DNA of 64,000 nucleotides from Pseudomonas kermanshahensis (GCF_014269205.2 NZ_JABWRY020000002.1:89501-153500), one strand, 5' to 3'. Shown: positions 33,977 through 45,438, counted from the first letter of the stretch. Made by a program: numbers and translations. Notes: generated from the sequence alone by a model not told the origin.

Positions 33977-35194
33977 ATGACCCAGACTCAATACCGCCCT
34001 GGCCCAGACGCCAACGGCCTGTTCGGCTCGTTCGGCGGCCGCTACGTGGCAGAAACCCTGATGCCACTGGTACTGGACCTGGCCCGCGAATACGAAGCCG
34101 CCAAGGCCGACCCGAAGTTTCTCGAAGAGCTGGCGTACTTCCAGCGCGACTACATCGGCCGCCCGAACCCGCTGTACTTCGCCGAGCGCCTGACCGAGCA
34201 CTGTGGCGGGGCAAAAATCTTCTTCAAGCGTGAAGAGCTCAACCACACCGGCGCGCACAAGGTGAACAACTGCATCGGCCAGGTGCTGCTGGCCAAGCGC
34301 ATGGGCAAAAAACGTCTGATCGCCGAAACCGGTGCCGGCATGCACGGCGTGGCCACCGCCACCGTCGCCGCCCGCTTCGGCCTGCCTTGTGTCATCTACA
34401 TGGGCGCCACCGACATCGAGCGCCAGCAGGCCAACGTGTTCCGCATGAAGCTGCTGGGCGCCGAAATCGTCCCGGTCACCGCCGGTACCGGCACCCTGAA
34501 AGACGCCATGAACGAGGCCCTGCGCGACTGGGTCACCAACGTCGAAGACACCTTCTACCTGATCGGCACCGTCGCCGGCCCGCACCCGTACCCGGCCATG
34601 GTCCGCGACTTCCAGTCGATCATCGGCAAGGAAACCCGTGCCCAGTTGCAAGAGAAGGAAGGGCGCCTGCCCGACAGCCTGGTGGCCTGCGTCGGTGGCG
34701 GCTCCAACGCCATGGGCCTGTTCCACGAATTCCTTGAAGAGCCAAGCGTGCAGATCATCGGCGTCGAAGCCGGCGGCCACGGCGTGCACACCGACAAACA
34801 CGCCGCCAGCCTGAACGGCGGCGTACCCGGCGTGCTGCACGGCAACCGCACCTACCTGCTGCAGGACGCTGACGGCCAGATCACCGACGCCCACTCGATT
34901 TCCGCCGGCCTCGACTACCCGGGCATCGGCCCAGAGCACGCTTACCTGCATGAAGTGAAGCGCGTCGAGTACGTCAGCATCACCGACGACGAAGCCCTTG
35001 ATGCGTTCCACGCCACCTGTCGCCTGGAAGGCATCATCCCGGCCCTGGAAAGCTCCCACGCCCTGGCCGAGGCGATCAAGCGCGCACCGAACCTGCCCAA
35101 GGACCACCTGATGGTCGTGTGCCTGTCCGGGCGCGGCGACAAAGACATGCAAACCGTGATGAACCACATGGCCGCCCAGGAGAAACAGGCATGA
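33977..35194 (+). CDS. trpB: Tryptophan synthase beta chain
   Basis: Condenses indole with serine to make tryptophan, using PLP. The 405-residue protein carries the PLP lysine Lys95 in HTGAHKVNN, the phosphate-binding GGGSNA loop and the ammonium/indole-channel segments expected of TrpB. GGAG is 6 nt before the ATG at 33977. trpA overlaps its stop by 4 nt. The trpBA pair is separated from other trp genes, as usual in Pseudomonas. Confidence 0.98.
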   Translation: MTQTQYRPGPDANGLFGSFGGRYVAETLMPLVLDLAREYEAAKADPKFLEELAYFQRDYIGRPNPLYFAERLTEHCGGAKIFFKREELNHTGAHKVNNCIGQVLLAKRMGKKRLIAETGAGMHGVATATVAARFGLPCVIYMGATDIERQQANVFRMKLLGAEIVPVTAGTGTLKDAMNEALRDWVTNVEDTFYLIGTVAGPHPYPAMVRDFQSIIGKETRAQLQEKEGRLPDSLVACVGGGSNAMGLFHEFLEEPSVQIIGVEAGGHGVHTDKHAASLNGGVPGVLHGNRTYLLQDADGQITDAHSISAGLDYPGIGPEHAYLHEVKRVEYVSITDDEALDAFHATCRLEGIIPALESSHALAEAIKRAPNLPKDHLMVVCLSGRGDKDMQTVMNHMAAQEKQA

Positions 35195-36000
35195 GCCGTC
35201 TTGAACAACGCTTCGCCGCACTCAAGGCCGAAGGCCGTTCGGCACTGGTCACCTTCGTTACCGCGGGCGACCCGGGCTATGACGCTTCGCTGCGCATCCT
35301 CAAGGGCCTGCCGGAAGCCGGCGCCGACGTGATCGAGCTGGGCATGCCGTTCACCGACCCGATGGCCGATGGCGTGGCCATTCAGCTAGCGACCCTGCGT
35401 GCACTGGAAGCCGGCCAGACCTTGGCCAAGACCCTGCAGATGGTTCGTGAATTCCGCGTGGGCAACCAAGCCACGCCGATCGTGCTGATGGGTTACTACA
35501 ACCCGATCCACCGCTTTGGCGTGGAAACGTTCGTGGCAGAAGCCAAGGAAGCCGGCGTCGATGGCCTGATCATCGTCGACCTGCCGCCCGAGCATGATGC
35601 CGAGCTGGCCACCCCGGCTCAGGCCTCGGGCATCGACTTCATCCGCCTGACCACCCCGACCACCGACGACGCACGCCTGCCGCGTGTGCTGGAGCGCAGC
35701 TCCGGGTTCGTCTATTACGTGTCCGTCGCCGGTGTGACCGGCGCGGGCTCGGCAACCACCGAGCACGTGACCGAAGCCATCGCCCGCCTGCGTCGGCATA
35801 CCGACCTGCCGATCAGCGTTGGTTTTGGCATTCGTACCCCGGAGCAGGCTGCGAACATCGCCCGCCTCGCCGATGGTGTGGTGGTGGGGTCGGCGCTGGT
35901 CGACAAGATCGCTCATGCCAAGGATGCCGATCAGGCCGTCAATGATGTGCTGAGCCTGTGCTCGGCGTTGGCTGAAGGGGTACGCGGCGCTCGACGCTGA
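35191..36000 (+). CDS. trpA: Tryptophan synthase alpha chain
   Basis: Cleaves indole-3-glycerol phosphate and passes indole through the tunnel to TrpB. The 269-residue TIM barrel has Glu49 (DVIEL) and Asp60 (FTDPMAD) at the catalytic positions, and the GVTGAGSAT phosphate-binding loop. The start ATG overlaps the trpB stop (ATGA), which couples their translation for the alpha2-beta2 complex. Confidence 0.98.
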   Translation: MSRLEQRFAALKAEGRSALVTFVTAGDPGYDASLRILKGLPEAGADVIELGMPFTDPMADGVAIQLATLRALEAGQTLAKTLQMVREFRVGNQATPIVLMGYYNPIHRFGVETFVAEAKEAGVDGLIIVDLPPEHDAELATPAQASGIDFIRLTTPTTDDARLPRVLERSSGFVYYVSVAGVTGAGSATTEHVTEAIARLRRHTDLPISVGFGIRTPEQAANIARLADGVVVGSALVDKIAHAKDADQAVNDVLSLCSALAEGVRGARR

Positions 36001-36013
36001 TTGGCGTTGCATT

Positions 36014-36115
36014 CTTCGCGGGGCAAGCCCGCTCCCACAGGTTCACTGCAATCTGTCAGAAAGCACTCGACCTGTGGGAGCGGGCTTGCCCCGCGAATGG
36101 CCGCATAGCGGCCCC
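36014..36115. repeat. Paired inverted REP elements
   Basis: An inverted REP pair with the TTCGCGGGGCAAGCCCGCTC core on both arms, between the convergent ends of trpA and the DOPA-dioxygenase-like gene. Confidence 0.9.
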
Positions 36116-36118
36116 CAT

Positions 36119-36451
36119 CTAGCCGCCAAAAATCGACAGCTTCAGCGGCCGCACAGCCCCCATCCAAATCGCATGATCCCGGTGATCCGCCAGCTCATCC
36201 CCGGTCAGCGGGTGCAGAAACACCACCAACCCCTTGCGGTACAGCGCCAGCCACGGTAACACCACCCCCACCACTTCAGGCCCGAACGCCAGCTGGCAAC
36301 TCCAGTCCGGATGCGGCCCCACGGGTTGCTGGTGCATGCGCCCCATGGTCACGGGGAACAGCCGCGCCGCCTCCTCACACAGTTCTCGCGCCTGCTCGAG
36401 GGTCGATGCGTCGTAGTACACGTGGGCGTGATAGCCCTTGATCCTTTGCAC
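36119..36451 (-). CDS. DOPA 4,5-dioxygenase family protein
   Basis: A 110-residue protein of the DOPA-dioxygenase family (PF08883 type), with metal-binding histidines in GYHAHVYY and in the C-terminal HPLTGDELADHRDHAIWMG. Fungal and plant members cleave the DOPA ring for pigments; bacterial members have no settled role. It is divergent from the neighbouring NAD-binding protein gene. Confidence 0.88.
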   Translation of the reverse strand: MQRIKGYHAHVYYDASTLEQARELCEEAARLFPVTMGRMHQQPVGPHPDWSCQLAFGPEVVGVVLPWLALYRKGLVVFLHPLTGDELADHRDHAIWMGAVRPLKLSIFGG

Positions 36452-36503
36452 GATAACTCCTGATTGCGGTCAAACCATCACCCCCTGCAAAGGAAGTGAT
36501 GCA

Positions 36504-37052
36504 GTGAAAAACGCCGAAACCCCAGTATTCAAGCTGGTCCTGTTCGGGGCCGAGTCCAGCCTTGGCAGTGCGCTGATTACCGAACTGCTGTCACGCCAGC
36601 ACGAAGTGACCGCCGTGGTCGATGACCTCAACCGCCATGCGCCACGCCCTGGCCTGCATTTCAAGATAGGCGGGCTGGCGAGTGCCGACCAGGCGGAGCA
36701 GGGTGCCGCAGGCGGCTCGGCGGTAGTTGCCTTGGTGTCAGCCTTGGCACCCGGTGACCTGCCTGCGCAATGGCAAATGAGCGAAGCGCTGGTGGCCGGG
36801 CTTGCGCGTACGACTATACGCCGGCTGTTGCTGGTGGGCGATTTCGATGTGCTGGACAGGCCAGGCGATTACACCGATGAAGCGCGCGAAGGCGTGGACC
36901 AGGTTGTCGATGGGTTGCAGCGCAGCGCGTTGCACTGGACCCTGATCAATGCACCCCAGACGTTGGTCGACCTGGAGAGGGTAGCGGCGGGGATGGCCGA
37001 TATGCTGGACCTAGGGTTGCATCGGGGCGAGCATTTGAACTTCGTGGTCTAG
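36504..37052 (+). CDS. NAD(P)-binding Rossmann-fold protein (NmrA/SDR-like)
   Basis: A 182-residue protein with an N-terminal Rossmann strand-loop-helix (FKLVLFGAESSLGSALITEL), then LVGDFDVL and a C-terminal NmrA-like region. No clear SDR catalytic YxxxK is visible, so it may sense NAD(P) or be an orphan reductase. I use the GTG at 36504, which has AAGGAAG upstream; the longer frame starts inside the divergent promoter region. Confidence 0.75.
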   Translation: MKNAETPVFKLVLFGAESSLGSALITELLSRQHEVTAVVDDLNRHAPRPGLHFKIGGLASADQAEQGAAGGSAVVALVSALAPGDLPAQWQMSEALVAGLARTTIRRLLLVGDFDVLDRPGDYTDEAREGVDQVVDGLQRSALHWTLINAPQTLVDLERVAAGMADMLDLGLHRGEHLNFVV

Positions 37053-37165
37053 ATTTTGGGGCCGCTTCGCAGCCCATCGCAGGCAAGCCAGCTCCTACAG
37101 GGGGACCGCGCACTTCTGTAGGAGCTGGCTTGCCTGCGATGGGCTGCACAGCAGCCCCAAAATCT
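37051..37165. repeat. Paired inverted REP elements (AGCTCCTAC subtype)
   Basis: A nearly perfect long palindrome from AGATTTTGGGG to CCCCAAAATCT. Its REP core is CGCAGGCAAGCCAGCTCC, a different subtype from the GCGGGCAAGCCC elements nearby. It lies between convergent gene ends and its last base is the first base of the LysR stop codon. Confidence 0.9.
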
Positions 37166-38064
37166 CACCCCCCCCGCTCATCCTCCAGCCAATCGACAAA
37201 CCGCTCAATCAGCGCCCCACGCCGCTTGCGCGGTGGCAAAACCGCATAATACCCGCGTTCCGAGCGCAAACTGCCCTCCAAAGGCCGGCACAGCAGCCCC
37301 TGTTCAACCAGCCCATCGACCAGGTGCCCCCAGCCAATCGCTACCCCTTGCCCGGCAATCGCCGCCTGGATCAACAAGGTGTAATTATCAAAACGCAACT
37401 GCCCCGGTGGCGGTGGGCTGTCTACGCCAAACCCACGAAACACACCCGCCCAATCAAACCAACGGCTGGCCTGCTCACCGCGCAGGTGAAGCAACGGCAA
37501 ACGCTGCAAAGCCACGGCTGACAAGGGTTTGCCATGAGTCAGGCGGGGGCTGCAGACGGGGAATACCTCCTCATCGAACAACCACCGGCTCTCGCCTTGA
37601 TGGAAACGCCCATCACCAAACAGCACCGCCACATCGATATCCGGCCGCAGCATCGCCTGGCTGCGCTCACCCGTTACCAAGCTCACATCCACCTGTGGAT
37701 AAGCTTCATGAAAGCGTTGCAACCGGGGCATCAGCCAAAACGCCGCGAAGGCGAAGTCGGTCGCCACCTGAAGCACCTCGCGCTGGCCTCGCCCGCTGAC
37801 CAAGGCAAGCCCATCGTCCATGGCCTGTAGCCCTTGGTGCACCTGTTCGAACAGCAACTGGCCGGCCTCGGTCAGCGCAATGCCCCGGTAGATCCGGTCG
37901 AACAGCCGGGTACCCAGCTGGGCTTCCAGGCGCTTCACCTGCTGGCTCACGGCGGGCTGCGTGGTCCCCAGCTCAAGCGCTGCGGCCGTAAAGCCGCGCA
38001 ACCGCGCTGCGGCCTCGAACACACGCAGGGTATCCAACGACAGCTCGCCAAGGCGCTCAAACAT
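37165..38064 (-). CDS. LysR-type regulator of choline-O-sulfate use
   Basis: A 299-residue LysR regulator with an N-terminal DNA-binding domain (LRGFTAAALELGTTQPAVSQQV) and an effector domain. It is divergent from betC and resembles the choline-sulfate-utilisation transcription factor usually found beside betC. It probably responds to choline sulfate, choline or betaine; the ligand is inferred from context. Confidence 0.9.
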   Translation of the reverse strand: MFERLGELSLDTLRVFEAAARLRGFTAAALELGTTQPAVSQQVKRLEAQLGTRLFDRIYRGIALTEAGQLLFEQVHQGLQAMDDGLALVSGRGQREVLQVATDFAFAAFWLMPRLQRFHEAYPQVDVSLVTGERSQAMLRPDIDVAVLFGDGRFHQGESRWLFDEEVFPVCSPRLTHGKPLSAVALQRLPLLHLRGEQASRWFDWAGVFRGFGVDSPPPPGQLRFDNYTLLIQAAIAGQGVAIGWGHLVDGLVEQGLLCRPLEGSLRSERGYYAVLPPRKRRGALIERFVDWLEDERGG

Positions 38065-38173
38065 AAGCTCAGCTAATCCTAGTCATTGCCCGCTATGGGC
38101 TTTACCCATGTTATCCAGAGTCGCATCTTGGAAGGCAAGCGGTTCGCATAACCTTCAACGATGGAAGCCAACC

Positions 38174-39691
38174 ATGACGCGCCCGAATATCCTGTTCATC
38201 ATGGCCGACCAGATGGCCGCCCCCCTGCTGCCGATCTACGCCCCTTCGCCCATCCAGATGCCAAACCTCGCCCGCCTCGCCGACCAGGCGGTGGTGTTCG
38301 ACTCGGCGTACTGCAACAGCCCGCTGTGCGCACCGTCGCGCTTCACCCTGGTCAGCGGCCAGTTGCCCAGCCGTATTGGCGCTTACGATAACGCCGCTGA
38401 CTTCCCCGCCGATGTGCCCACCTACGCCCATTACCTGCGCCGTCTCGGCTACCGCACTGCGCTGTCGGGCAAGATGCACTTCTGCGGCCCAGACCAGTTG
38501 CACGGCTACGAAGAACGCCTGACCAGCGATATCTACCCCGCCGATTACGGCTGGGCCGTGAACTGGGACGCCCCGGACGCGCGCCCGAGCTGGTACCACA
38601 ACATGTCGTCGGTGCTGCAGGCCGGCCCATGCGTGCGCACCAACCAGCTGGATTTCGACGAGGAGGTGGTGTTCAAAGCCCGCCAGTACCTCTACGACCA
38701 TGTGCGCGAAAACGATGGCCGGCCGTTTTGCCTAACCGTGTCGATGACTCACCCCCACGACCCGTACACCATTCCCAAGCGCTACTGGGATCGCTATGAG
38801 GGTGTGGATATCCCAATGCCCAGCGCCGAGTTTGACCAGCGCGAGCAAGACCCGCACTCGCAGCGCCTGCTCAAGGTCTACGACCTGTGGAACAAGCCCC
38901 TGCCTGTGGACAAGATCCGCGATGCCCGCCGCGCCTACTTTGGCGCCTGCAGCTACATCGACGACAACATTGGCCAGTTGCTGCAAACCCTTGAGGAATG
39001 CGGCTTGGCGGAGGACACGTTGATCGTGTTCTCCGGCGACCACGGCGACATGCTTGGCGAGCGCGGCCTTTGGTACAAGATGCACTGGTTCGAAATGTCG
39101 GCGCGCGTGCCACTGCTGATCCACGCCCCCAAACGCTTTGCCGCCGCGCGCGTGAGTGCGTCGGTCTCCACCTGCGACCTGCTGCCGACCCTGGTCGAAC
39201 TGGCCGGCGGTGCCGTGGACACGTCCCTGCATCTGGACGGCCGCTCGCTGCTGGGCCACCTGCAAGGGCAGGGTGGCCACGACGAGGTCATTGGCGAATA
39301 CATGGCCGAAGGCACGGTCGGCCCGCTGATGATGATCCGCCGTGGCCCGTACAAGTTCGTGTACAGCGAAGACGACCCATGGCTACTCTATGACCTGAGT
39401 CGCGACCCGCACGAGCGGGAGAACCTCGCCAGCAGCCCCGACCATCAGGCGCTGCTGCAGGCATTTGCCGATGAAGCCCGGCAGCGCTGGGACATCCCCA
39501 CCCTGCGCCAACAGGTGCTAGCCAGCCAGCGCCGCCGCCGCCTGGTGGCCGAAGCCCTGGCCATCGGCAAGCTGAAAAGCTGGGACCACCAACCGTTGGT
39601 GGACGCCAGCCAACAGTACATGCGCAACCACATCGATCTCGACGACCTCGAGCGCAAGGCCCGTTATCCACAGCCCGCCCCTCTGGATTGA
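38174..39691 (+). CDS. betC: Choline-sulfatase
   Basis: Hydrolyses choline-O-sulfate to choline and sulfate, feeding betaine synthesis and sulfur supply. The 505-residue enzyme carries the sulfatase signature with the modified cysteine Cys52 in LCAPSR (converted to formylglycine), NILFIMADQ with the metal-binding Asp near the start, and FSGDHGDML further on. A C-terminal betC-type extension ends in LERKARYPQP. The ATG at 38174 has GGAAG upstream; the much longer frame overlaps the divergent LysR gene and is not used. Confidence 0.96.
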   Translation: MTRPNILFIMADQMAAPLLPIYAPSPIQMPNLARLADQAVVFDSAYCNSPLCAPSRFTLVSGQLPSRIGAYDNAADFPADVPTYAHYLRRLGYRTALSGKMHFCGPDQLHGYEERLTSDIYPADYGWAVNWDAPDARPSWYHNMSSVLQAGPCVRTNQLDFDEEVVFKARQYLYDHVRENDGRPFCLTVSMTHPHDPYTIPKRYWDRYEGVDIPMPSAEFDQREQDPHSQRLLKVYDLWNKPLPVDKIRDARRAYFGACSYIDDNIGQLLQTLEECGLAEDTLIVFSGDHGDMLGERGLWYKMHWFEMSARVPLLIHAPKRFAAARVSASVSTCDLLPTLVELAGGAVDTSLHLDGRSLLGHLQGQGGHDEVIGEYMAEGTVGPLMMIRRGPYKFVYSEDDPWLLYDLSRDPHERENLASSPDHQALLQAFADEARQRWDIPTLRQQVLASQRRRRLVAEALAIGKLKSWDHQPLVDASQQYMRNHIDLDDLERKARYPQPAPLD

Positions 39692-39705
39692 GAAGAGAGT
39701 TCGCC

Positions 39706-40629
39706 ATGCAAAAAATCTCCGCCGCCGTGCTTGCCCTGGCCCTCGGCCTGGGCGCTGCCACGGCTCACGCCGACGACGCGCAATGCAGCACCGTGAAGAT
39801 GGCCGACCCCGGCTGGAGCGATATCGCCACCACCAACGCCATCGCCCGCCTGCTGCTGGAAAGCCTCGGCTACCAAGTAAAAATCGACAGCCTGGCCGTG
39901 CCGATCATCTATGGCGGCCTCAAGGACGGGCGCGTCGATGCCTTCCTCGGCAACTGGATGCCGGCGCACCAGGGGTTTCATGACAAGTTCATCGCCAATG
40001 GTGATGTGCAGCAGTTGTCGCGCAACCTTGAAGGCACCGAGTTCACCCTCGCGGTGCCCGACTATGTGTGGAACGCCGGGGTCAAAGACTTCGCCGACCT
40101 GCAAAAGCACGCGGACCAGTTCGACAAGAAACTGTATGGGATCGGCGCTGGCGCGCCTGCCAACCTGTCGCTGAAAGAAATCATCGATGAGAACCAGTTC
40201 GACCTCGGCCAGTGGAAGCTGGTGGAGTCGAGTGAGCAGGCGATGCTTGCGCAAGTGGACCGTGCCGTGAAGAAGCAGCAATTCATCACCTTCCTTGGCT
40301 GGACACCGCACCCGATGAACGTGAAGCTGAAGATGCACTACCTCACGGGTGGGGAAAAGTGGTTTGGCAGCAAGGGCCAGGTCTACACCCTGACCCGCAA
40401 AGGTTATGCACAGGCGTGCCCGAATACAGCGAAGCTGCTGGGCAACCTGACATTTACCCTGGACATGGAAAACAGCATCATGGCCGAGGTTGTGGATAAG
40501 AAAGTGAGCTTCGATGAAGCAGCCAAGGCTTGGGTGAAGGCGCATCCCGAAGTACTGGAAGGGTGGTTGGCTGGGGTCAGCACCCAGTCCGGTGGCGATG
40601 CCCTCGCGGCCGTCAAAGACAAACTCTGA
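39706..40629 (+). CDS. choX: Choline ABC transporter substrate-binding protein (ChoX type)
   Basis: A 307-residue periplasmic binding protein with a signal peptide (about 1-23, ending AHA). It belongs to the OpuAC family, with the ChoX-like N-terminal CSTVKMADPGWSDIA and LGNWMPAHQGF. It probably binds choline (perhaps also choline sulfate) for import. No permease or ATPase gene accompanies it in the window, so it may work with a transporter encoded elsewhere. It lies 14 nt after betC and is likely co-transcribed. Confidence 0.92.
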   Translation: MQKISAAVLALALGLGAATAHADDAQCSTVKMADPGWSDIATTNAIARLLLESLGYQVKIDSLAVPIIYGGLKDGRVDAFLGNWMPAHQGFHDKFIANGDVQQLSRNLEGTEFTLAVPDYVWNAGVKDFADLQKHADQFDKKLYGIGAGAPANLSLKEIIDENQFDLGQWKLVESSEQAMLAQVDRAVKKQQFITFLGWTPHPMNVKLKMHYLTGGEKWFGSKGQVYTLTRKGYAQACPNTAKLLGNLTFTLDMENSIMAEVVDKKVSFDEAAKAWVKAHPEVLEGWLAGVSTQSGGDALAAVKDKL

Positions 40630-40650
40630 TCAACCGCACGCTGCAATCCC

Positions 40651-40738
40651 CTGTGGGAGCGGGCTTGCCCGCGAATACCGGCGAAGCCGGTGCCATGCAC
40701 CGCGGTGGCTTCTTCGCGGGCAAGCCCGCTCCCACAGA
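40651..40738. repeat. Paired inverted REP elements
   Basis: A compact REP pair with CTGTGGGAGCGGGCTTGCCC at its left arm and the complement at the right, between the choX and SulP genes, which are transcribed in the same direction. It may separate the two transcripts. Confidence 0.9.
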
Positions 40739-40771
40739 GGCACAGCGCAACTTCAGGAATGTGGATAACCC

Positions 40772-42337
40772 ATGCACCGCCTCATCCAGCTGCTGCCTTT
40801 CCTTGCCTGGCTCCCCCGCCAATCGGGCCGCAGCCTGCGCCAGGACCTGCTGGTCGGCCTGAGCGGTGCCATCCTTGCCCTGCCGCAATCCATCGCCTAC
40901 GCCCTGATCGCCGGCCTGCCCGCCGAATACGGCCTGTTCGCCGCCATCGTCCCGGTGCTCATCGCCTGCTTGTGGGGGTCTTCCTGGCACCTGATCTGCG
41001 GCCCGACCGCAGCCATCTCGATCGTCCTCTACGCCAGCGTCAGCCCCCTGGCGGTACCGGGCAGCGCGGACTACATCACGCTGGTCCTGCTGCTGACATT
41101 GCTCGCCGGCATCTTCCAGCTCTTGCTCGGCCTGCTGCGCTTCGGCGCACTGGTCAATTTCGTCTCCCACTCGGTGGTGCTCGGCTTCACCCTGGGCGCC
41201 GCCATCGTCATCGCCCTCGGCCAGTTGCCCAACCTGCTGGGCATGGACTTGCCAAGCCAGGCCACGGCGTTGAAAACCGTGCAAGACCTGGCCAGCCACG
41301 CCGGGGAGGTCGACCTGCCGTCGCTGATACTGGGGCTGACCACGGTGCTGATCGGCATGGCCTTCAAACTCTGGCGGCCCCGCTGGCCGAGCCTGTTGAT
41401 AAGCCTGATCGTGGTCAGTTTGCTGGCCTGGTCACTGCCTGGCTTTTTTGGCCATGTGCCGCGGGTACCTGCCTTCACTGGCCAATTGCCCCCGTTGAGC
41501 CCACTGCCGCTACTGGACGTGGAGTTGATGCTGCGGCTGCTGCCGACGGCGGTGGCGGTGGGCATGCTCGGCCTGGTCACCAGCCTGTCGATTGCCCGGT
41601 CGCTGTGTGCGCGCTCTGAACAATTGATCGACGCCGACCAGGAAATCCGCGCCCAGGGCCTGTCGAACATCGTCGGCGCGTTCTTCTCCGGTTACCTGTC
41701 ATCAGGCTCTTTCACCCGTTCAGGCTTAAGTTATGACGCCGGCGCCCGCTCACCGCTGGCCGGGGTGTTCTCGGCCCTGTGGGTCGCGCTGTTTGCCGTC
41801 GCAGGGGCAGGGCTGATCGCCCACCTGCCGATCCCGGCGATGGCGGGCAGCATCCTGCTGATCTGTTGGGGGTTGGTGGATCACCGTGGCATTCGGGCGC
41901 TGTTCAGGGTCAGCCGCTCGGAGTTCCTGGTCATGGCCCTGACCGCCGCCGCGACCTTGCTGCTGGAGCTACAGACTGCGATCTATGCCGGGGTGCTGGC
42001 TTCGCTGTTCTTTTACCTCAAACGCACGTCCCGGCCACGGGTGCAGCAGAGCCGCGAAGGGCAGGCCGACGTGCTGCGGGTGGGCGGGTCGATCTTCTTT
42101 GGCGCGGCGCATTACCTGCAGGTGCGCTTGCAGCGCTGCCAGGGGCCGCATGTGGTGATTGATGCGCGGCAGGTGAATTTTATCGATTATTCGGGTGTGG
42201 ATATGTTGCACCGAGAGGCACGGCGGTTACGGCGAGCAGGGGGGAGTTTGACCTTGCAGCGGGCGCGGCCGCAGGTGGTCGAGGAATTGCAGAAGTTGGA
42301 AGGGGTGGATTTGTGTCCCATCAGGTTTGAAGAGTGA
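40772..42337 (+). CDS. SulP-family sulfate permease with STAS domain
   Basis: An inner-membrane permease of 521 residues with about 10-12 hydrophobic helices (about 25-390) and a C-terminal STAS domain (about 425-515, with the motif VVIDARQVNFIDYSGVDML). The N-terminal LSGAILALPQSIAYALIAGLP is the SulP signature. Its position behind betC/choX suggests uptake of sulfate or related anions, but substrate cannot be proved from sequence. It is a distant paralogue of the SulP gene at the left edge. Confidence 0.94.
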   Translation: MHRLIQLLPFLAWLPRQSGRSLRQDLLVGLSGAILALPQSIAYALIAGLPAEYGLFAAIVPVLIACLWGSSWHLICGPTAAISIVLYASVSPLAVPGSADYITLVLLLTLLAGIFQLLLGLLRFGALVNFVSHSVVLGFTLGAAIVIALGQLPNLLGMDLPSQATALKTVQDLASHAGEVDLPSLILGLTTVLIGMAFKLWRPRWPSLLISLIVVSLLAWSLPGFFGHVPRVPAFTGQLPPLSPLPLLDVELMLRLLPTAVAVGMLGLVTSLSIARSLCARSEQLIDADQEIRAQGLSNIVGAFFSGYLSSGSFTRSGLSYDAGARSPLAGVFSALWVALFAVAGAGLIAHLPIPAMAGSILLICWGLVDHRGIRALFRVSRSEFLVMALTAAATLLLELQTAIYAGVLASLFFYLKRTSRPRVQQSREGQADVLRVGGSIFFGAAHYLQVRLQRCQGPHVVIDARQVNFIDYSGVDMLHREARRLRRAGGSLTLQRARPQVVEELQKLEGVDLCPIRFEE

Positions 42338-42354
42338 GGTTGGGTTGAGATCTT

Positions 42355-42472
42355 GGGGCTGCTTTGCAGCCCATCGCAGGCAAGCCAGCTCCTACAAGTA
42401 CAGCGCCAACCTCGGGCCTTGCGATATCCCTGTAGGAGCTGGCTTGCCTGCGATGGGCCGCGAAGCGGCCCC
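42355..42472. repeat. Paired inverted REP elements (AGCTCCTAC subtype)
   Basis: Same subtype as 37051-37165 (arms with CATCGCAGGCAAGCCAGCTC), between convergent SulP and aroE ends. Confidence 0.9.
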
Positions 42473-42479
42473 GACAGCG

Positions 42480-43304
42480 TCAACCCCGAGCAAGCTGTCG
42501 GCGCAGTTCAGCCAGCACCGGCGCCGTATCCGGCCTCACGCCACGCCAGATAAAGAACGCCTCAGCCGCCTGCTCAGCCAGCATCCCCAGCCCATCCAGC
42601 ACCTTGGCCGCACCTAGGTTGGTAGCCCATTGGCAAAACGGCGTCGGCTCCTTGCCGTACATCATGTCGTAGCAAACCGTGCGCCCCGCCTCGACCAGGC
42701 TGTCGGCAATCGGCGGCATCTCGCCCGCCAGGCTCGCCGAGGTGGCGTTGATGATCACGTCCACCGGCTCCTGCAGCCAGCTGAACCCACTGGCCACCAC
42801 CGGCCCAAGCTCAGCGAACTCACGCGCCAGTTGCTCGGCCTTTTCTACCGTGCGGTTGGCGATCACCAGCGACTGCGGATCGTGCGCCAGAATCGGCTCC
42901 AGCACCCCGCGCACCGCCCCCCCCGCGCCCAAAATGAGGATACGCTTGCCCGCCAGCTCGACCCCCGCATTCACGGTCAGGTCGCGCACAAGGCCAGCAC
43001 CGTCAGTGTTGTCCCCCCGCAGCGAGCCATCCGCCAGCTTGCTCAGGGTATTCACCGCACCCGCCCGCTGGGCACGTGGGGTCAGGCTGTCGCACAGGCG
43101 GTAGGCTTCTTCCTTGAACGGCACCGTGACATTGCCGCCACTGCCTTGCTTGAAGAAACCGCGGGCACAATCGCTGAACTCGTCCAGCGGCGCCAGCAGG
43201 GTGGCGTATTCCAGGTCCTGGCCGGTCTGCTCGGCGAACAGGCGGTGGATCAGCGGCGACTTGCTGTGGCCGATGGGGTTACCGAAAACGACGTACTGGT
43301 CCAT
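42480..43304 (-). CDS. aroE: Shikimate dehydrogenase
   Basis: Reduces 3-dehydroshikimate with NADPH in the aromatic amino-acid pathway. The 274-residue protein has the substrate-binding GHSKSP, catalytic Lys64 in VTVPFKEEA, the NTDGAG segment and the nucleotide-binding [14 protein letters not shown] precedes the ATG at 43304. It follows hemF by 25 nt, so they are probably one unit, as in other pseudomonads. Confidence 0.97.
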   Translation of the reverse strand: MDQYVVFGNPIGHSKSPLIHRLFAEQTGQDLEYATLLAPLDEFSDCARGFFKQGSGGNVTVPFKEEAYRLCDSLTPRAQRAGAVNTLSKLADGSLRGDNTDGAGLVRDLTVNAGVELAGKRILILGAGGAVRGVLEPILAHDPQSLVIANRTVEKAEQLAREFAELGPVVASGFSWLQEPVDVIINATSASLAGEMPPIADSLVEAGRTVCYDMMYGKEPTPFCQWATNLGAAKVLDGLGMLAEQAAEAFFIWRGVRPDTAPVLAELRRQLARG

Positions 43305-43329
43305 GGGGGCTCCTCGGTTATCCACAGGT

Positions 43330-44319
<990 letters not shown>

Positions 44320-44375
44320 TCAAGCAAAGGCGTCCGATAGAGGGCTGTTACCAATCCCGACAACAGGAGTGCGAG

Positions 44376-45353
44376 ATGGCCAAGCGTATCCAGTTCAGCC
44401 AGCATGGCGGCCCGGAAGTTCTGCAGCTTGTAGAGTTCGACCCCGCCCCACCTGGGCCACAGCAGGTCCGCGTGCGTAACCAGGCGATTGGCCTGAACTT
44501 CATCGACACCTATTTCCGCAGCGGCTTGTACGCACCGCCATCCTTGCCTTCCGGGCTCGGCACCGAGGCCGCTGGTGTGGTCGACGCCGTGGGTGAGGGC
44601 GTCACCCGCCTGAAAGTCGGCGACCGGGTTGCCCATGCCGGCGGCCCGCTGGGTGCCTACAGCGAAGTGCATACGCTGCCCGAGGCCAACCTGGTCAAAC
44701 TGCCGGATAACATCAGCTTTGAGCAGGCAGCGGCGGTGATGCTCAAAGGCCTGACCGTGCAGTACCTGCTCAAGCAGACTTATGCGGTGCAACCGGGCGA
44801 AGTGATCCTGTTCCATGCCGCTGCCGGTGGCGTGGGTTCGCTGGCCTGCCAATGGGCCAAGGCGCTGGGGGCCAAGTTGATCGGTACTGTCAGCTCCGCT
44901 GAGAAGGCCGAGCGGGCGAAGGCGCTGGGGGCATGGGAAACCATCGACTACAGCCATGAAGATGTGGCCAAGCGCGTACTGGAGTTGACCGACGGCAAGA
45001 AATGCCCGGTGGTGTACGACGGCGTGGGGGCCGATACCTGGCTGACCTCGCTGGACTGCCTGCAGCCGCGTGGGTTGATGGTGAGCTTTGGCAATGCTTC
45101 GGGCGCGGTGAGCGGGGTGAACCTGGGGATTCTGGCGCAGAAGGGCTCGCTGTATGTCACCCGCCCGACCCTGGCGAGCTATGCCAACAATGCCGAGAAC
45201 ACCCAGGCCATGGCCGATGACCTGTTTGCGATGATTGCGAGTGGGAAGCTGGTTGTGGATATCCAGCAGCGGTATCCGCTGAGTGAGGCAGCCAAGGCGC
45301 AGGCGGAACTGTCGGCTCGACGGACTGTGGGGTCGACTGTTTTGTTGCCTTGA
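44376..45353 (+). CDS. qorA: NADPH:quinone oxidoreductase
   Basis: A 325-residue zinc-independent medium-chain dehydrogenase/reductase. The cofactor-binding motif AAAGGVGSLACQWAKALGA and the substrate-side NFIDTYFRSGLY match QOR1 (crystallin-like) enzymes. It should reduce quinones with NADPH, limiting redox stress. AGGAG is 6 nt before the ATG at 44376. The gene is divergent from hemF. Confidence 0.95.
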   Translation: MAKRIQFSQHGGPEVLQLVEFDPAPPGPQQVRVRNQAIGLNFIDTYFRSGLYAPPSLPSGLGTEAAGVVDAVGEGVTRLKVGDRVAHAGGPLGAYSEVHTLPEANLVKLPDNISFEQAAAVMLKGLTVQYLLKQTYAVQPGEVILFHAAAGGVGSLACQWAKALGAKLIGTVSSAEKAERAKALGAWETIDYSHEDVAKRVLELTDGKKCPVVYDGVGADTWLTSLDCLQPRGLMVSFGNASGAVSGVNLGILAQKGSLYVTRPTLASYANNAENTQAMADDLFAMIASGKLVVDIQQRYPLSEAAKAQAELSARRTVGSTVLLP

Positions 45354-45438
45354 TTTAGGTACGCGATCGCATCGGGGCGGGCAGGTGCTTGGCTTGAGAA
45401 TTTCAGCGCCTGTGAAATCGAGCGCCGCCCGCGCGGCG